From: a bacterium
GTDB lineage: Bacteria > UBA10199 > 2-02-FULL-44-16 > JAAZCA01
DNA length: 64,000 nt
Direction of reading: 5' to 3'
Assembly: GCA_041648665.1 (NCBI GenBank)
Contig: JBAZOP010000001.1
Span: 1 to 64,000, forward strand
The translations under genes and the position numbers were made by a program. Positions 9,342 to 16,552 of the stretch are shown here, piece by piece; the first letter of the stretch is position 1, and each line of letters opens with the position of its first letter. The notes below the pieces were generated by a model that was given only the letters and a program-made list of their open reading frames with translations, was not told the DNA's origin and did not search any database.

Positions 9342-9857
9342 TCACGTCTCGAAGACCGATTTTTCCCCGCGCCAGCGCTTCAGCTGATGGATCGTAGTGC
9401 TCAGCTCGTCCATCTCGCGCTCCTCCTTGCGGGTGAGCTCATCCCTCACCTTCTTCGCCCAGAGATCCTTGTGCTTCTCCATTATCTGCAGCTGCTTCGA
9501 CGCGTCTATGTATTCGCGCCTGGCCTTGGCCACGGCGGTCTCGCAATCCTCGACCACCGCCTTCTGATCCTCGATCTCCTCCTCTTTCTTCTCTTCGTCC
9601 TCCTTGAGCTTCCGGAGAAAGTTCACATGCACGTTGCCCTTCTTGACCACGATGCCGGCGGAGAGATCCCTCCGCATCTCCTGCCGCGCCTCGCGCCAGC
9701 GCTCGACTATTTTCTTCTTCTCCTCCTTCAGCTCCTCCAGCTTCTCCCTGGCCTTCTTGAGCTCTATGAGGGCCCTGGCGAGCGCAACCTCGGCCCGCTT
9801 CTTCAAGCGGGCCTTTATCCTGAGGAGGGCCTCGAGCCTGTACTTGGGTTTCGGCAT
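9342..9857 (-). CDS. sctO: SctO/FliJ-like stalk protein
   Basis: This 171-residue protein is almost entirely coiled coil, starting with the FliJ/SctO-like opening KPKYRLEALLRIKARLKKRA and continuing with charged heptads to about residue 150. SctO is the central stalk linking the ATPase hexamer to the export gate. It lies directly after sctN, the start overlapping the sctN stop by 1 bp, and before the SctP gene. A coiled-coil protein at this position has little alternative interpretation. Confidence 0.87.
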   Translation of the reverse strand: MPKPKYRLEALLRIKARLKKRAEVALARALIELKKAREKLEELKEEKKKIVERWREARQEMRRDLSAGIVVKKGNVHVNFLRKLKEDEEKKEEEIEDQKAVVEDCETAVAKARREYIDASKQLQIMEKHKDLWAKKVRDELTRKEEREMDELSTTIHQLKRWRGEKSVFET

Positions 9858-11221
9858 TACTCGAATATCTCTTTAAGCAGGGCGACCGCCTCCGCGAAGG
9901 TGATCTTGTCGTCCACCGCCTGCTTCAGGAACGTGTTCACCTCTTCGATCTTCTCGATCGCGTAGTCGACCTTGGGGTCGGAGCCCTCCTCGTACGCACC
10001 GATGAGGATGAGGTCGCGCTCCTTCTCGTAGTTGGCGACCACCTCGCGGAGCTCCCTCGACGCGGCCTTGTGGTCCTCGTCGATGATCGAATCCATGACG
10101 CGGCTTATGCTCTCCGATACGTCGATCGCAGGGTAATGGTTTCGGGCCGCGAGAGCCCTGGACAGTATGATGTGGCCGTCGAGTATGGAGCGCGTCTCGT
10201 CGGCCACGGGCTCGTTCATGTCGTCGCCCGCGACGAGTATCGTGTAGAACGCGGTGATGGAGCCCTTGTCCGAGTTGCCCGAGCGCTCGAGGAGGCGGGG
10301 CAAGGTGGAGAAGACCGAGGGCGTGTACCCCTGCCTGGCGGGCGGCTCGCCGACCGCGAGCCCCACCTCGCGCAGGGCGCGGGCGAAGCGCGTGATCGAG
10401 TCCATCATGAGGATCACCTTCTTGCCCTGGTCGCGGAAGTACTCGGCGATCGCAGTGGCGACGTACGCGGCCTTGAGCCTCACCAGCGACGGCTGGTCGG
10501 ACGTGGAGACCACGAGCACCGAGCGCTTGAGCCCCTCGGGCCCCAGATCCTGTTCCAGGAAGTCGCGCACCTCGCGGCCTCGCTCTCCCACGAGGCAGAT
10601 CACGTTTATCTCCGCCTCCGTGTTGCGCGCGATCATGCCGATGAGCGTGGATTTGCCGACGCCCGCTGCGGCGAAGATGCCGATGCGCTGACCCTCGCCC
10701 ACGGTGAGCATCGCGTCGATCGACTTGATGCCGACCGAGAGCGGTCTGGTCACCCTCTCCCTGCTCAGCGCCTCGGGGGGGTTCGCGGTGACCGGATACT
10801 CGGTCGTGAACTGCAGCGGCCCCTTCGTATCCGCGTCGAGCGGATCGCCCAGGCCGTCGAGTATCCTTCCGAGGAGCCCTTCGCCCACCCTCACCGTGAG
10901 CGTGTGCCCGGTGGGGATGACGTCGTTGCCGAGGCCGATCCCCTCGAGCTCGCCCAGCGGCATGAGGAGCACTTCCTGGTCGCGGAAGCCCACGACCTCG
11001 GCCTTGATCGGCGGCCTGTTGTGATGCGGGACTATGAAGCAGAGCTCCCCGATGCGGACGCCCGGCACGACCGCGCGCACCACGATGCCCGTTAGCTCGG
11101 TCACCTTGCCCTTGATGCTGTAGGTGGAGACCGACGACAGCAGGTGGCGGTACTTTGCGAAGTCCACCACCGGGAGCTCATCCGTTCGCGACGCCTGCTT
11201 GATCTCTTTGTCTTTGTCCAT
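9857..11221 (-). CDS. sctN: Type III secretion ATPase SctN (FliI family)
   Basis: This 454-residue protein is full length for FliI/SctN. It has a beta-barrel N-terminal domain (about 30-110), Walker A AAAGVGKST (about 184-192), the GERGREVRDF catalytic segment, Walker B VILMMDSITRFARA, and the GEPPARQGYTPSVF loop characteristic of secretion ATPases. It energises unfolding and release of substrates from chaperones at the inner membrane. The sctL gene lies 6 bp upstream and sctO overlaps downstream. Confidence 0.97.
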   Translation of the reverse strand: MDKDKEIKQASRTDELPVVDFAKYRHLLSSVSTYSIKGKVTELTGIVVRAVVPGVRIGELCFIVPHHNRPPIKAEVVGFRDQEVLLMPLGELEGIGLGNDVIPTGHTLTVRVGEGLLGRILDGLGDPLDADTKGPLQFTTEYPVTANPPEALSRERVTRPLSVGIKSIDAMLTVGEGQRIGIFAAAGVGKSTLIGMIARNTEAEINVICLVGERGREVRDFLEQDLGPEGLKRSVLVVSTSDQPSLVRLKAAYVATAIAEYFRDQGKKVILMMDSITRFARALREVGLAVGEPPARQGYTPSVFSTLPRLLERSGNSDKGSITAFYTILVAGDDMNEPVADETRSILDGHIILSRALAARNHYPAIDVSESISRVMDSIIDEDHKAASRELREVVANYEKERDLILIGAYEEGSDPKVDYAIEKIEEVNTFLKQAVDDKITFAEAVALLKEIFE

Positions 11222-11227
11222 TTGTGA

Positions 11228-11899
11228 TCACGCCATCAAGGCCTTCTTTATGGCCGCCATCTGCGTCTCCAGCTGTCCGTCTATGGTGCCCACTTCCGTC
11301 TCGACTATGCAGCCGCCCTTTGAGATCGCCTCGTCCTCGCGGAATGAAAGCCTCTTCGTGCGATCGAGGACCTCGCGGAAGTCGTGGTCCGATTCCATCA
11401 GCGACTTGTAGTCCTCCGGGTTCACGCGCACCGTTATCCGATCTCCCAGGCTGCGCTCGAGCGCCTGGCGCACGACGCTCCTTATCATCTCCGGATTCTC
11501 GCGCACCATCCTGCCCACGATCTTCTCCGCGATATCGAGCACGAGGTTCACGACGTCGGATTCGGCGTTGGTGTAGAATTCCTCCCTCAGCCGCTCGACC
11601 GCCATGAGCTTCTCGGTGACCTGGGCCAGGCCCTTGGTCTCCCCCTCGGCGTATCCGCGTTTCACCTCCTGCGCCGCCTTGGCCCTGGCCTCTGCGAGCA
11701 CGACCTCGGCTTCCTTCCTCACCCTGCCGGCCTCGCCATCGGCCTTCTCGAGGATCTTCGCAGCCTCCTCGCCCGCGTCCATGACGCGCCTGTGAACGAT
11801 GCCTCCGCTGTCAGGCAACATCTCGGCGCCGGGCCGCGTCCTGGCCTGCTCGCCCACCTTTGCCTTCACATCGCCCTTCTTCAGTATCTTTCCCGCCAT
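11228..11899 (-). CDS. sctL: SctL/FliH-like ATPase regulator
   Basis: This 223-residue protein has a long N-terminal coiled coil (about 45-110, Ala/Glu/Arg-rich) followed by the FliH/SctL C-terminal domain (VNLVLDIAEKIVGRMVRENP, then VRQALERSLGDRITVRVNPE and GGCIVETEVGTIDGQLETQM). FliH/SctL anchors and regulates the ATPase hexamer and connects it to the C ring. It lies between the FliG-like gene and sctN, the flagellar fliG-H-I order. Confidence 0.93.
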   Translation of the reverse strand: MAGKILKKGDVKAKVGEQARTRPGAEMLPDSGGIVHRRVMDAGEEAAKILEKADGEAGRVRKEAEVVLAEARAKAAQEVKRGYAEGETKGLAQVTEKLMAVERLREEFYTNAESDVVNLVLDIAEKIVGRMVRENPEMIRSVVRQALERSLGDRITVRVNPEDYKSLMESDHDFREVLDRTKRLSFREDEAISKGGCIVETEVGTIDGQLETQMAAIKKALMA

Positions 11900-11914
11900 C
11901 GATGACCTCGTTGT

Positions 11915-12958
11915 TCAAATCTTCATTGATATCGTCTCTTCGTCCCATTTTTCCGAGAGCCTGCCCTCTTCGTCAGGCCTATAGTCGGGGTGGAACTTGC
12001 GCCATTCCGGGTTGATCCGGCCGTCCTCCGCGAGCTGCGCCACCAGGCCTTCCACGATCCCGCGCCTCTGCGCCGCGACTGCCGGGTTTTGATTCTTGCG
12101 GCGTTCGTCGATGAAGCGCTTGAGCAGATACGCCTCGAGCGGCGCGAGCTTCTGCCGCAGGAGCTTTGCTGAATTATCGTGCTCTGCGCCGAAGCAGGAG
12201 GCCAGCGCAGCCAGCCCCACGGAGGAGAGCATCTTCTCCGAGCCCTCGTGGCGCCCCTCGATCTCGAGCAGGTTGTAGCGCGCCTGTCTGTGCAGCTCCG
12301 ACGATACGCCTTCGAGGTGCTTCATCCTCTTCTGCAGGCGCTTCGCGTCCTTGAGGTCGAGCCTGTTGAAGACCATGTGCAACGCGCGGTTCTCCATGCC
12401 GGCAAGCGCGATCGACATCTCATAGAGCCCCAGCTCCCGGATGAGCTCGGAGAGCTCCTCGGACTTGAGGTAATACAGGTGCTCGAAACCCGGGTGCGTG
12501 ACCGAGCGCGTGACCCTCATCGGCAGGAACCCGGCCTCGAAGCGGCGCCTGATCAGCTCCAGGACCTCCGGCTTCACCGCGAACGACTCCATGATGTTGG
12601 GCACGCACTCGCGCAGCATGGGCGGCAGGTTCTTGAGAAGATACCTCACGTGGCCGGACGGGAGCGCTCGCAGGATGAGGCCGACGACCCGGGGCGTCTC
12701 GCCCTTCAAATGCTCGAGGATCCACGCGGGGTGCACCTCGGCCAGGGAGCTGAAGTGCTCCGACGCGGCCATCTGGGCGATCAGGCTGTCCATGGCGACA
12801 TCGCCCGATGGGTCGGAGACATAGAGGTCGACCACTGATTTCGCGGACTGAGCCTCCCCCGAACCGAGATATTCGAGCAAGACCGCGGCCTCGTCGCCCA
12901 CCCCCCTGACCGCCAGGGCCGCGAACATCCTCTGCCTTATGTTTGAACCAGTGGCCAT
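11915..12958 (-). CDS. FliG-like protein at the SctK position
   Basis: This 347-residue protein resembles FliG. Residues about 75-110 (HPAWILEHLKGETPRVVGLI, then LRALPSGHVRYLLKNLPP) fit the FliG middle-domain pattern, in which EHPQ-type segments are followed by a helix-turn-helix and LP. Residues about 165-240 (LKSEELSELIRELGLYEMSI, then ALAGMENRALHMVFNRLD) fit the FliG C-terminal armadillo pattern. Canonical injectisomes carry SctK here, not FliG. I start it at the ATG at 12958 (MATGSN). The longer open frame to 13036 would read through a transcription terminator. An ATG at 12967 is also possible. FliG normally joins the MS ring to the C ring; here it could act as a SctK-like adaptor (inference). 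Confidence 0.72.
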   Translation of the reverse strand: MATGSNIRQRMFAALAVRGVGDEAAVLLEYLGSGEAQSAKSVVDLYVSDPSGDVAMDSLIAQMAASEHFSSLAEVHPAWILEHLKGETPRVVGLILRALPSGHVRYLLKNLPPMLRECVPNIMESFAVKPEVLELIRRRFEAGFLPMRVTRSVTHPGFEHLYYLKSEELSELIRELGLYEMSIALAGMENRALHMVFNRLDLKDAKRLQKRMKHLEGVSSELHRQARYNLLEIEGRHEGSEKMLSSVGLAALASCFGAEHDNSAKLLRQKLAPLEAYLLKRFIDERRKNQNPAVAAQRRGIVEGLVAQLAEDGRINPEWRKFHPDYRPDEEGRLSEKWDEETISMKI

Positions 12959-12970
12959 AATAACCATGAC

Positions 12971-13000
12971 AATAAAAAAGAGGGGATGCCTGGCATCCCC
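12971..13000 (-). terminator. Intrinsic terminator between sctI and the FliG-like gene
   Basis: On the minus strand a perfect inverted repeat (GGGGATGC/GCATCCCC, 3-nt loop, 12982-13000) is followed directly by TCTTTTTTATT. It lies between the sctI stop (13065) and the FliG-like start (12958). It probably lowers transcription of the basal apparatus genes relative to the sigma factor and rod genes. Confidence 0.8.
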
Positions 13001-13064
13001 CTGTATCTCCCCTGATGGGACGCGCTGCCTCACCATTATAGCGCGCCCGTTTTTTTATACAACC

Positions 13065-13559
13065 TTACTGGACCTGCGTGTTGAGAACCGATTTCAGCGC
13101 TGAGACGCCCTGTTCGGCGACCTTTACCGTGAGTTCGGTCATCTGGGCGAAGTGGAACACATGAGCCTGGATGACGAGGAGCTCCTGGTTGGAGAACTTC
13201 TTGCCGCTGTAGAGGATGTGGTTCACAAGGCCGTCCATCTGCATCTGGCCCTTGTTGACCTCGCCCAGCATGTCCAGAACCTTCTCCGAGGCCTCGGGAC
13301 TGGAGGTCTGGGAGACGTCGATCTCCGGCGTATAGGAGACCTCGCCGGCCTCCATGGTCTGCATCTGGCTGGTGGGCGTAACGTCGTTGTTCATCATGCC
13401 CATGGAGTCCGCGAATTCCGTGCCGCTGTTCATCTGCTCGGCCAGCACGTCCTTGAACGGGCTGCCCTGTTCAGAGATCTTCGACATACCCTCGGAATTG
13501 GTCACCGCCTTGCCGAGGGCGCTGGAATTCAGCTGAGAGACTACCGCTTCAATAGCCAT
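13065..13559 (-). CDS. sctI: Probable T3SS inner rod protein SctI
   Basis: This 164-residue protein has a low-complexity, polar N-terminal region and a C-terminal helix pair like YscI/PrgJ rods: FSNQELLVIQAHVFHFAQMT, then ELTVKVAEQGVSALKSVLNT. In that family the pattern L-x2-Q-x3-FxxxxELxxKxAxxGxxxxxxLxxxQ sits at the C-terminus, as here. SctI forms the inner rod/needle adapter and is absent from flagella, so it marks this locus as a non-flagellar T3SS. It lies 3 bp after the sigma-factor stop codon and before an intrinsic terminator, so these two genes may be expressed more strongly than the rest of the operon. Confidence 0.8.
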   Translation of the reverse strand: MAIEAVVSQLNSSALGKAVTNSEGMSKISEQGSPFKDVLAEQMNSGTEFADSMGMMNNDVTPTSQMQTMEAGEVSYTPEIDVSQTSSPEASEKVLDMLGEVNKGQMQMDGLVNHILYSGKKFSNQELLVIQAHVFHFAQMTELTVKVAEQGVSALKSVLNTQVQ

Positions 13560-13562
13560 TGT

Positions 13563-14438
13563 CTACTCCTCCTCACCATCGTTATCGTCAGGTTTCGACG
13601 TCGCGCGATTTCTTATCCTCTTGAAGAGCAGCGAGAGCGCGCGAGCGTGCAGACGCGAGGTCCACGACTTTGAAAGCCCCAGCTTCGTGCCGACCTCTTC
13701 GAGCGTCCTATTCTGAAAATAATACATCATGATCAGAAGCTTCTCCTTCTCGGGGAGCGTGCTGATTGCATCCCGCATATGCCGCCTGACCTGCATGAAC
13801 TCGGTTCGCTGCTCGACGTTGCCAGACTCCGTATCCTCGACGTCCATATCCTCTGTAGCATCCAGAGATATGATGTATATCGAAGCAAGGCTGTTGACCG
13901 TTTCGGCGACCGAGTTGTCCTCGACCTTCTCGTGGGCGTTGCGCTGATTTGCGTTCTCTGCGGCGTTTCCCAGCGAGCGGTTCTGAAGGTATTCGTTGGC
14001 CGCCTCTTCGAACTTGATCCTCGCGTAAAGCGTTCTGGGAAGCCAGCCGCTGCGGCGGAGTCCGTCGTAAATCGCACCCTTGATGCGGTAATAAGCAAAG
14101 GTTCGGAAATCGACTTCCTGGTTGGTGTCAAAGCGCTTTGCAGCCTCCAGAAGTCCCAGCCTCGCGTTGCAGAGCACTTCATCATAATCGACCGCTGCCG
14201 AGAGGCTCTGGCAAACCCTGCTGGCGATCGACGCGGCGTAGGGCATGTACTGGCTGATGAGGCCATCTCTGGTCTTGACTGCGCTGGCCTCTTTCTTTGT
14301 GAGTATCGTGCCATCTATCGCCCTTACCTTTGCCCCAGCGGCCGCTTTGACGGCCTCTGCCTTTGCCTTTGCACGCGCCTGGGCGGCTATCTCGCCCTTT
14401 GTCGGCTTTATCGCCTTTTTTACCGCTACCTTTGACAT
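13563..14438 (-). CDS. FliA-like alternative sigma factor within the T3SS operon
   Basis: This 291-residue protein has a Lys/Ala-rich N-terminal extension (about 1-58) and then sigma-70 region 2 (YMPYAASIASRVCQSLSAAV, then DYDEVLCNARLGLLEAAKRF and FRTFAYYRIKGAIYDGLRRS). The next segment, WLPRTLYARIKFEEA, matches FliA/WhiG-type factors. Region 4 (about 225-275) includes YYFQNRTLEEVGTKLGLSKS with the HTH at LGLSKSWTSRLHARA. A GGGGAGG ribosome site precedes the ATG. A sigma-54 promoter lies 58-73 bp upstream, and two sigma-28-like promoters control nearby small genes. It is the probable second tier of a T3SS regulatory cascade (inference). Confidence 0.9.
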   Translation of the reverse strand: MSKVAVKKAIKPTKGEIAAQARAKAKAEAVKAAAGAKVRAIDGTILTKKEASAVKTRDGLISQYMPYAASIASRVCQSLSAAVDYDEVLCNARLGLLEAAKRFDTNQEVDFRTFAYYRIKGAIYDGLRRSGWLPRTLYARIKFEEAANEYLQNRSLGNAAENANQRNAHEKVEDNSVAETVNSLASIYIISLDATEDMDVEDTESGNVEQRTEFMQVRRHMRDAISTLPEKEKLLIMMYYFQNRTLEEVGTKLGLSKSWTSRLHARALSLLFKRIRNRATSKPDDNDGEEE

Positions 14439-14495
14439 CTTGCCTCCCCCTGTGGTCGCATATGCGCGTAAGGCGACCCGTTCGCACAGATAAGA

Positions 14496-14511
14496 TGCAG
14501 AATCCGTGCCA
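14496..14511 (-). promoter_or_regulatory. Sigma-54 (-24/-12) promoter upstream of the sigma-factor/T3SS operon
   Basis: The minus strand reads TGGCACG-GATT-CTGCA, with a full TGGCACG box and the required 10 nt between GG and GC. The predicted start is near 14485, about 47 nt before the sigma-factor ATG (14438). A 10-bp palindrome GCCGTACGGC (14527-14536) lies just upstream and could be an operator or activator site. Confidence 0.78.
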
Positions 14512-14526
14512 CGTTTTCTGAAGATG

Positions 14527-14536
14527 GCCGTACGGC
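14527..14536. promoter_or_regulatory. Palindrome upstream of the sigma-54 promoter
   Basis: GCCGTACGGC is a perfect 10-bp palindrome 16 bp upstream of the -24 box of the sigma-factor promoter. It may bind a regulator. Sigma-54 activator sites are usually farther upstream, so its role is uncertain. Confidence 0.25.
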
Positions 14537-14632
14537 TAACCAGTTGATTTATCGTATCTTAAGGTCAGACGGAGCAAATGGACATGGTGATAAAGGTCGC
14601 AGAATCGAGTCAAATCGGGGTCTTGAAACCCC

Positions 14633-14661
14633 AATAAAAAAGGCGCCCGAGAAGAGCGCCT
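14633..14661 (-). terminator. Intrinsic terminator after the small late-gene pair
   Basis: The minus-strand hairpin AGGCGCTC...GGGCGCCT is followed by TTTTTATT. It lies 27 bp after the stop of the gene at 14688-15020 and separates that unit from the sigma-factor promoter. Confidence 0.8.
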
Positions 14662-14687
14662 ATGGTTATCATCATATTGATTGATTC

Positions 14688-15020
14688 TTAAGCAGGGGCC
14701 TTGCCGGTGAACTCCATGACCTCTTTGAGCAGGGCCTCAGCTGCGCTATAGGCGTTCTTGCCATACACCGAGATCACCTCATCCTTGCAACCCTCCAGCG
14801 CCCTCATGAATGATGCCCTTTGGGCAGGGGTCATGTCGCGGTACATATCGCCCCTGGCCGCAAAGAGCGGATTGCCGGAGAGCCTCACCTGGGGGGCATG
14901 GGGCTTGGAATCCTTTTCAAATGCAACTGCAGGTTTACCGACGGATGCCGACTCCACAGGGGTAAGTCCCTTGAGCTCCGCGGTCCTGTTTACGACCTTT
15001 GTATCGACAACCCTTACCAT
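14688..15020 (-). CDS. Hypothetical small protein, late T3SS gene
   Basis: This 110-residue protein has no recognised family. The C-terminal half is helical (MTPAQRASFMRALEGCKDEV, then AEALLKEVMEFTG). It has no signal peptide or membrane helix. It lies 13 bp after the 140-residue hydrophobic protein gene, in a two-gene unit bounded by a sigma-28-like promoter upstream and an intrinsic terminator downstream. By analogy with flagellar late genes, it could be a chaperone or a secreted component (inference). Confidence 0.6.
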   Translation of the reverse strand: MVRVVDTKVVNRTAELKGLTPVESASVGKPAVAFEKDSKPHAPQVRLSGNPLFAARGDMYRDMTPAQRASFMRALEGCKDEVISVYGKNAYSAAEALLKEVMEFTGKAPA

Positions 15021-15033
15021 CCGTCCCTCCGAA

Positions 15034-15456
15034 TTAAAGGCCCTGGGCCATGCTTGTCATCGAGTTACCCCTCGCCCCCAGCACCTGCATCACCTGCTGA
15101 TCCCTTGCAGACATATCGAAGGAGGCCGGCTGCGCCGCCATGCCCTCGATCTCCAGCCCTGGAAACGCGGCCTGCTGCGGCCTCTCGCGCTGCATCTTCT
15201 CTGCAGCGTTCGCGTACGCCTTCTGCTGTACCTGGTCGCCGATCGAGCCCACGCCGTACATGCCGGCTGCCGCCAGCGCGGCGGGCGGGAATATGAACGA
15301 CAGCGGCATAGCTACGCCGCCCAGGATCTTGCCCACCCCTGAGAGAAAGCGGCCGAACGCACCGGGCTTCTTCTGCTCGCGCACATTGGGATCGACACCC
15401 TGGACCATGCGCATCTCGTATCTCACCATATCCGGCTGTATCGTATTCAAAGACAT
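15034..15456 (-). CDS. Hypothetical protein with a hydrophobic segment, late T3SS gene
   Basis: This 140-residue protein is unrecognised. A Gly/Ala-rich hydrophobic stretch spans about residues 33-72 (GAFGRFLSGVGKILGGVAMP, then LSFIFPPAALAAAGMYGVGS), long enough for a helical hairpin. The flanks are polar and Gln-rich. There is no N-terminal signal peptide. It is the first gene behind a sigma-28-like promoter (15494-15524). The hydrophobic hairpin in a T3SS late gene suggests a translocator-like or membrane-inserted secreted protein, but this is inference. Confidence 0.6.
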   Translation of the reverse strand: MSLNTIQPDMVRYEMRMVQGVDPNVREQKKPGAFGRFLSGVGKILGGVAMPLSFIFPPAALAAAGMYGVGSIGDQVQQKAYANAAEKMQRERPQQAAFPGLEIEGMAAQPASFDMSARDQQVMQVLGARGNSMTSMAQGL

Positions 15457-15493
15457 AATTACCTCGTCGTTCTGATAAAACCCCTCTCACCTA

Positions 15494-15524
15494 TATTATC
15501 GGGCAGAGACAACCCCGAAGTTGC
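15494..15524 (-). promoter_or_regulatory. Sigma-28-like promoter upstream of late genes (copy 1)
   Basis: The minus strand reads GCAACTT-N15-CCGATAATA, followed by TAGGTGAGAGG. The -10 core CCGATAA equals the FliA -10 element. The same two boxes with identical 15-nt spacing recur at 17619-17649. A FliA-like sigma factor is encoded nearby. Confidence 0.75.
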
Positions 15525-15592
15525 TTCCCGGACCAAAAATATCTCACCAAATTATCTTATAATATCAACTGGTTATCATGAACTCACGGATT

Positions 15593-16552
15593 TTATAATT
15601 CATCCTCGGGCGGTCCCTCTTCGAGCCTCGGCGGCCCCTCCTCCATGACCTCCCCGTCTATCGCAGGGTGGTCCCCAGCAGGGCCCTTGAGCGCCGCCAG
15701 CGTGCGGCGCATGCGCGCCCCCTGCACGATCACAACGATGAGCGCCATGGAGAGCAAGACGAGCACGAAAAAAAAGACGAGGACATAGGCCTTGAGCTTG
15801 TCCTTTGATTCCGCGTCGAGCTTGAGTCCGATCAGCTCGTGTTCGACCGCCGGTGCCAACACCGGCGACATCGCAGCCCCCGGCGTTTCGCCGGGCATGG
15901 TCATGACGTCGCCCGACTTCGCCTTGCCCGAGGAAGACAGGTAATTGATCATGACCGTGACGTCGCGCGGGTTGAGGCCCTCGACCGCGTTGGCGATAAA
16001 CTGCTGCATCTTCGCCTCAGTGATCGGCGTGAGGCCGGACTCGTCCGGCTTCACGCGGATCACGGCGGATGCGGTCGGCCTCTGCTGATGCTCCTGATCG
16101 GCGCTCGCGAACTCGTCCTTGGTCGGCACGTTGAGCACCACGTCAACATCCACGACCTGCGGGATGCGCCTGAGCGAGTTTATGATCTCGCCCTTGAGCG
16201 CCAGCAGATACCGCGCCTTCTGCTCGTCGGGCGTGGGGATGAGCCCCTTCTCCTTATAGACCCCGGTCAACCCCAACTCCTTGCGACGCGGCAGGTTGTG
16301 CTGCAGGAGGAGAGAGCGCGCGCGGACCATGTCGCTCTCAGACACCTCGATCGAGTAGGAGATCTCGTTCTGGACGGTCGTCTTCTTCTTGACCGCTTTT
16401 ATGTTGTTCTCTGAGAGCAACACCAGCATCTCGTTCGCGTCCTCCTCCGAGAGGTTCTGGTAGAGCTCGATCCTGCTGCAGGCTGCGAGCAGGAACACGC
16501 AGATCGCAATTGCAAAACACGCGCGCATAAGATGATCGGTCTTCATTTTCAC
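15593..16552 (-). CDS. sctJ: T3SS inner-membrane ring lipoprotein SctJ (YscJ family)
   Basis: This 319-residue protein begins with a lipoprotein signal (ACFAIAICVFLLAAC, Cys at about 25) and the YscJ hallmark just after it (SRIELYQNLSEEDANEMLVL). The ring-building domains occupy about 30-215. A single membrane helix lies near the C-terminus (about 256-280, VLVFFFVLVLLSMALIVVIV), followed by an acidic tail. At this size and with a lipobox it is SctJ, not the roughly 550-residue flagellar FliF. It forms the inner-membrane ring of the basal body. The start overlaps the stop of the upstream small TPR gene (ATGA). Confidence 0.95.
   Translation of the reverse strand: MKMKTDHLMRACFAIAICVFLLAACSRIELYQNLSEEDANEMLVLLSENNIKAVKKKTTVQNEISYSIEVSESDMVRARSLLLQHNLPRRKELGLTGVYKEKGLIPTPDEQKARYLLALKGEIINSLRRIPQVVDVDVVLNVPTKDEFASADQEHQQRPTASAVIRVKPDESGLTPITEAKMQQFIANAVEGLNPRDVTVMINYLSSSGKAKSGDVMTMPGETPGAAMSPVLAPAVEHELIGLKLDAESKDKLKAYVLVFFFVLVLLSMALIVVIVQGARMRRTLAALKGPAGDHPAIDGEVMEEGPPRLEEGPPEDEL

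Noticed and set aside
8667..9965. Long plus-strand ORFs opposite the T3SS genes (for example 432 residues at 8667-9965, 341 at 10070-11095, 333 at 4650-5651)
   Set aside because: They lie antisense to strongly supported sct genes in GC-rich DNA, have Leu/His/Arg-rich low-complexity translations and match no family pattern.
12959..13036. Longer N-terminus for the FliG-like protein
   Set aside because: It would read through the terminator hairpin at 12971-13000 and has no good ribosome site, so the start at 12958 is preferred.
15593..16552. Interpretation of the ring protein as flagellar FliF
   Set aside because: At 319 residues with a lipobox Cys and one C-terminal membrane helix it fits SctJ; FliF is about 550 residues with no lipobox.
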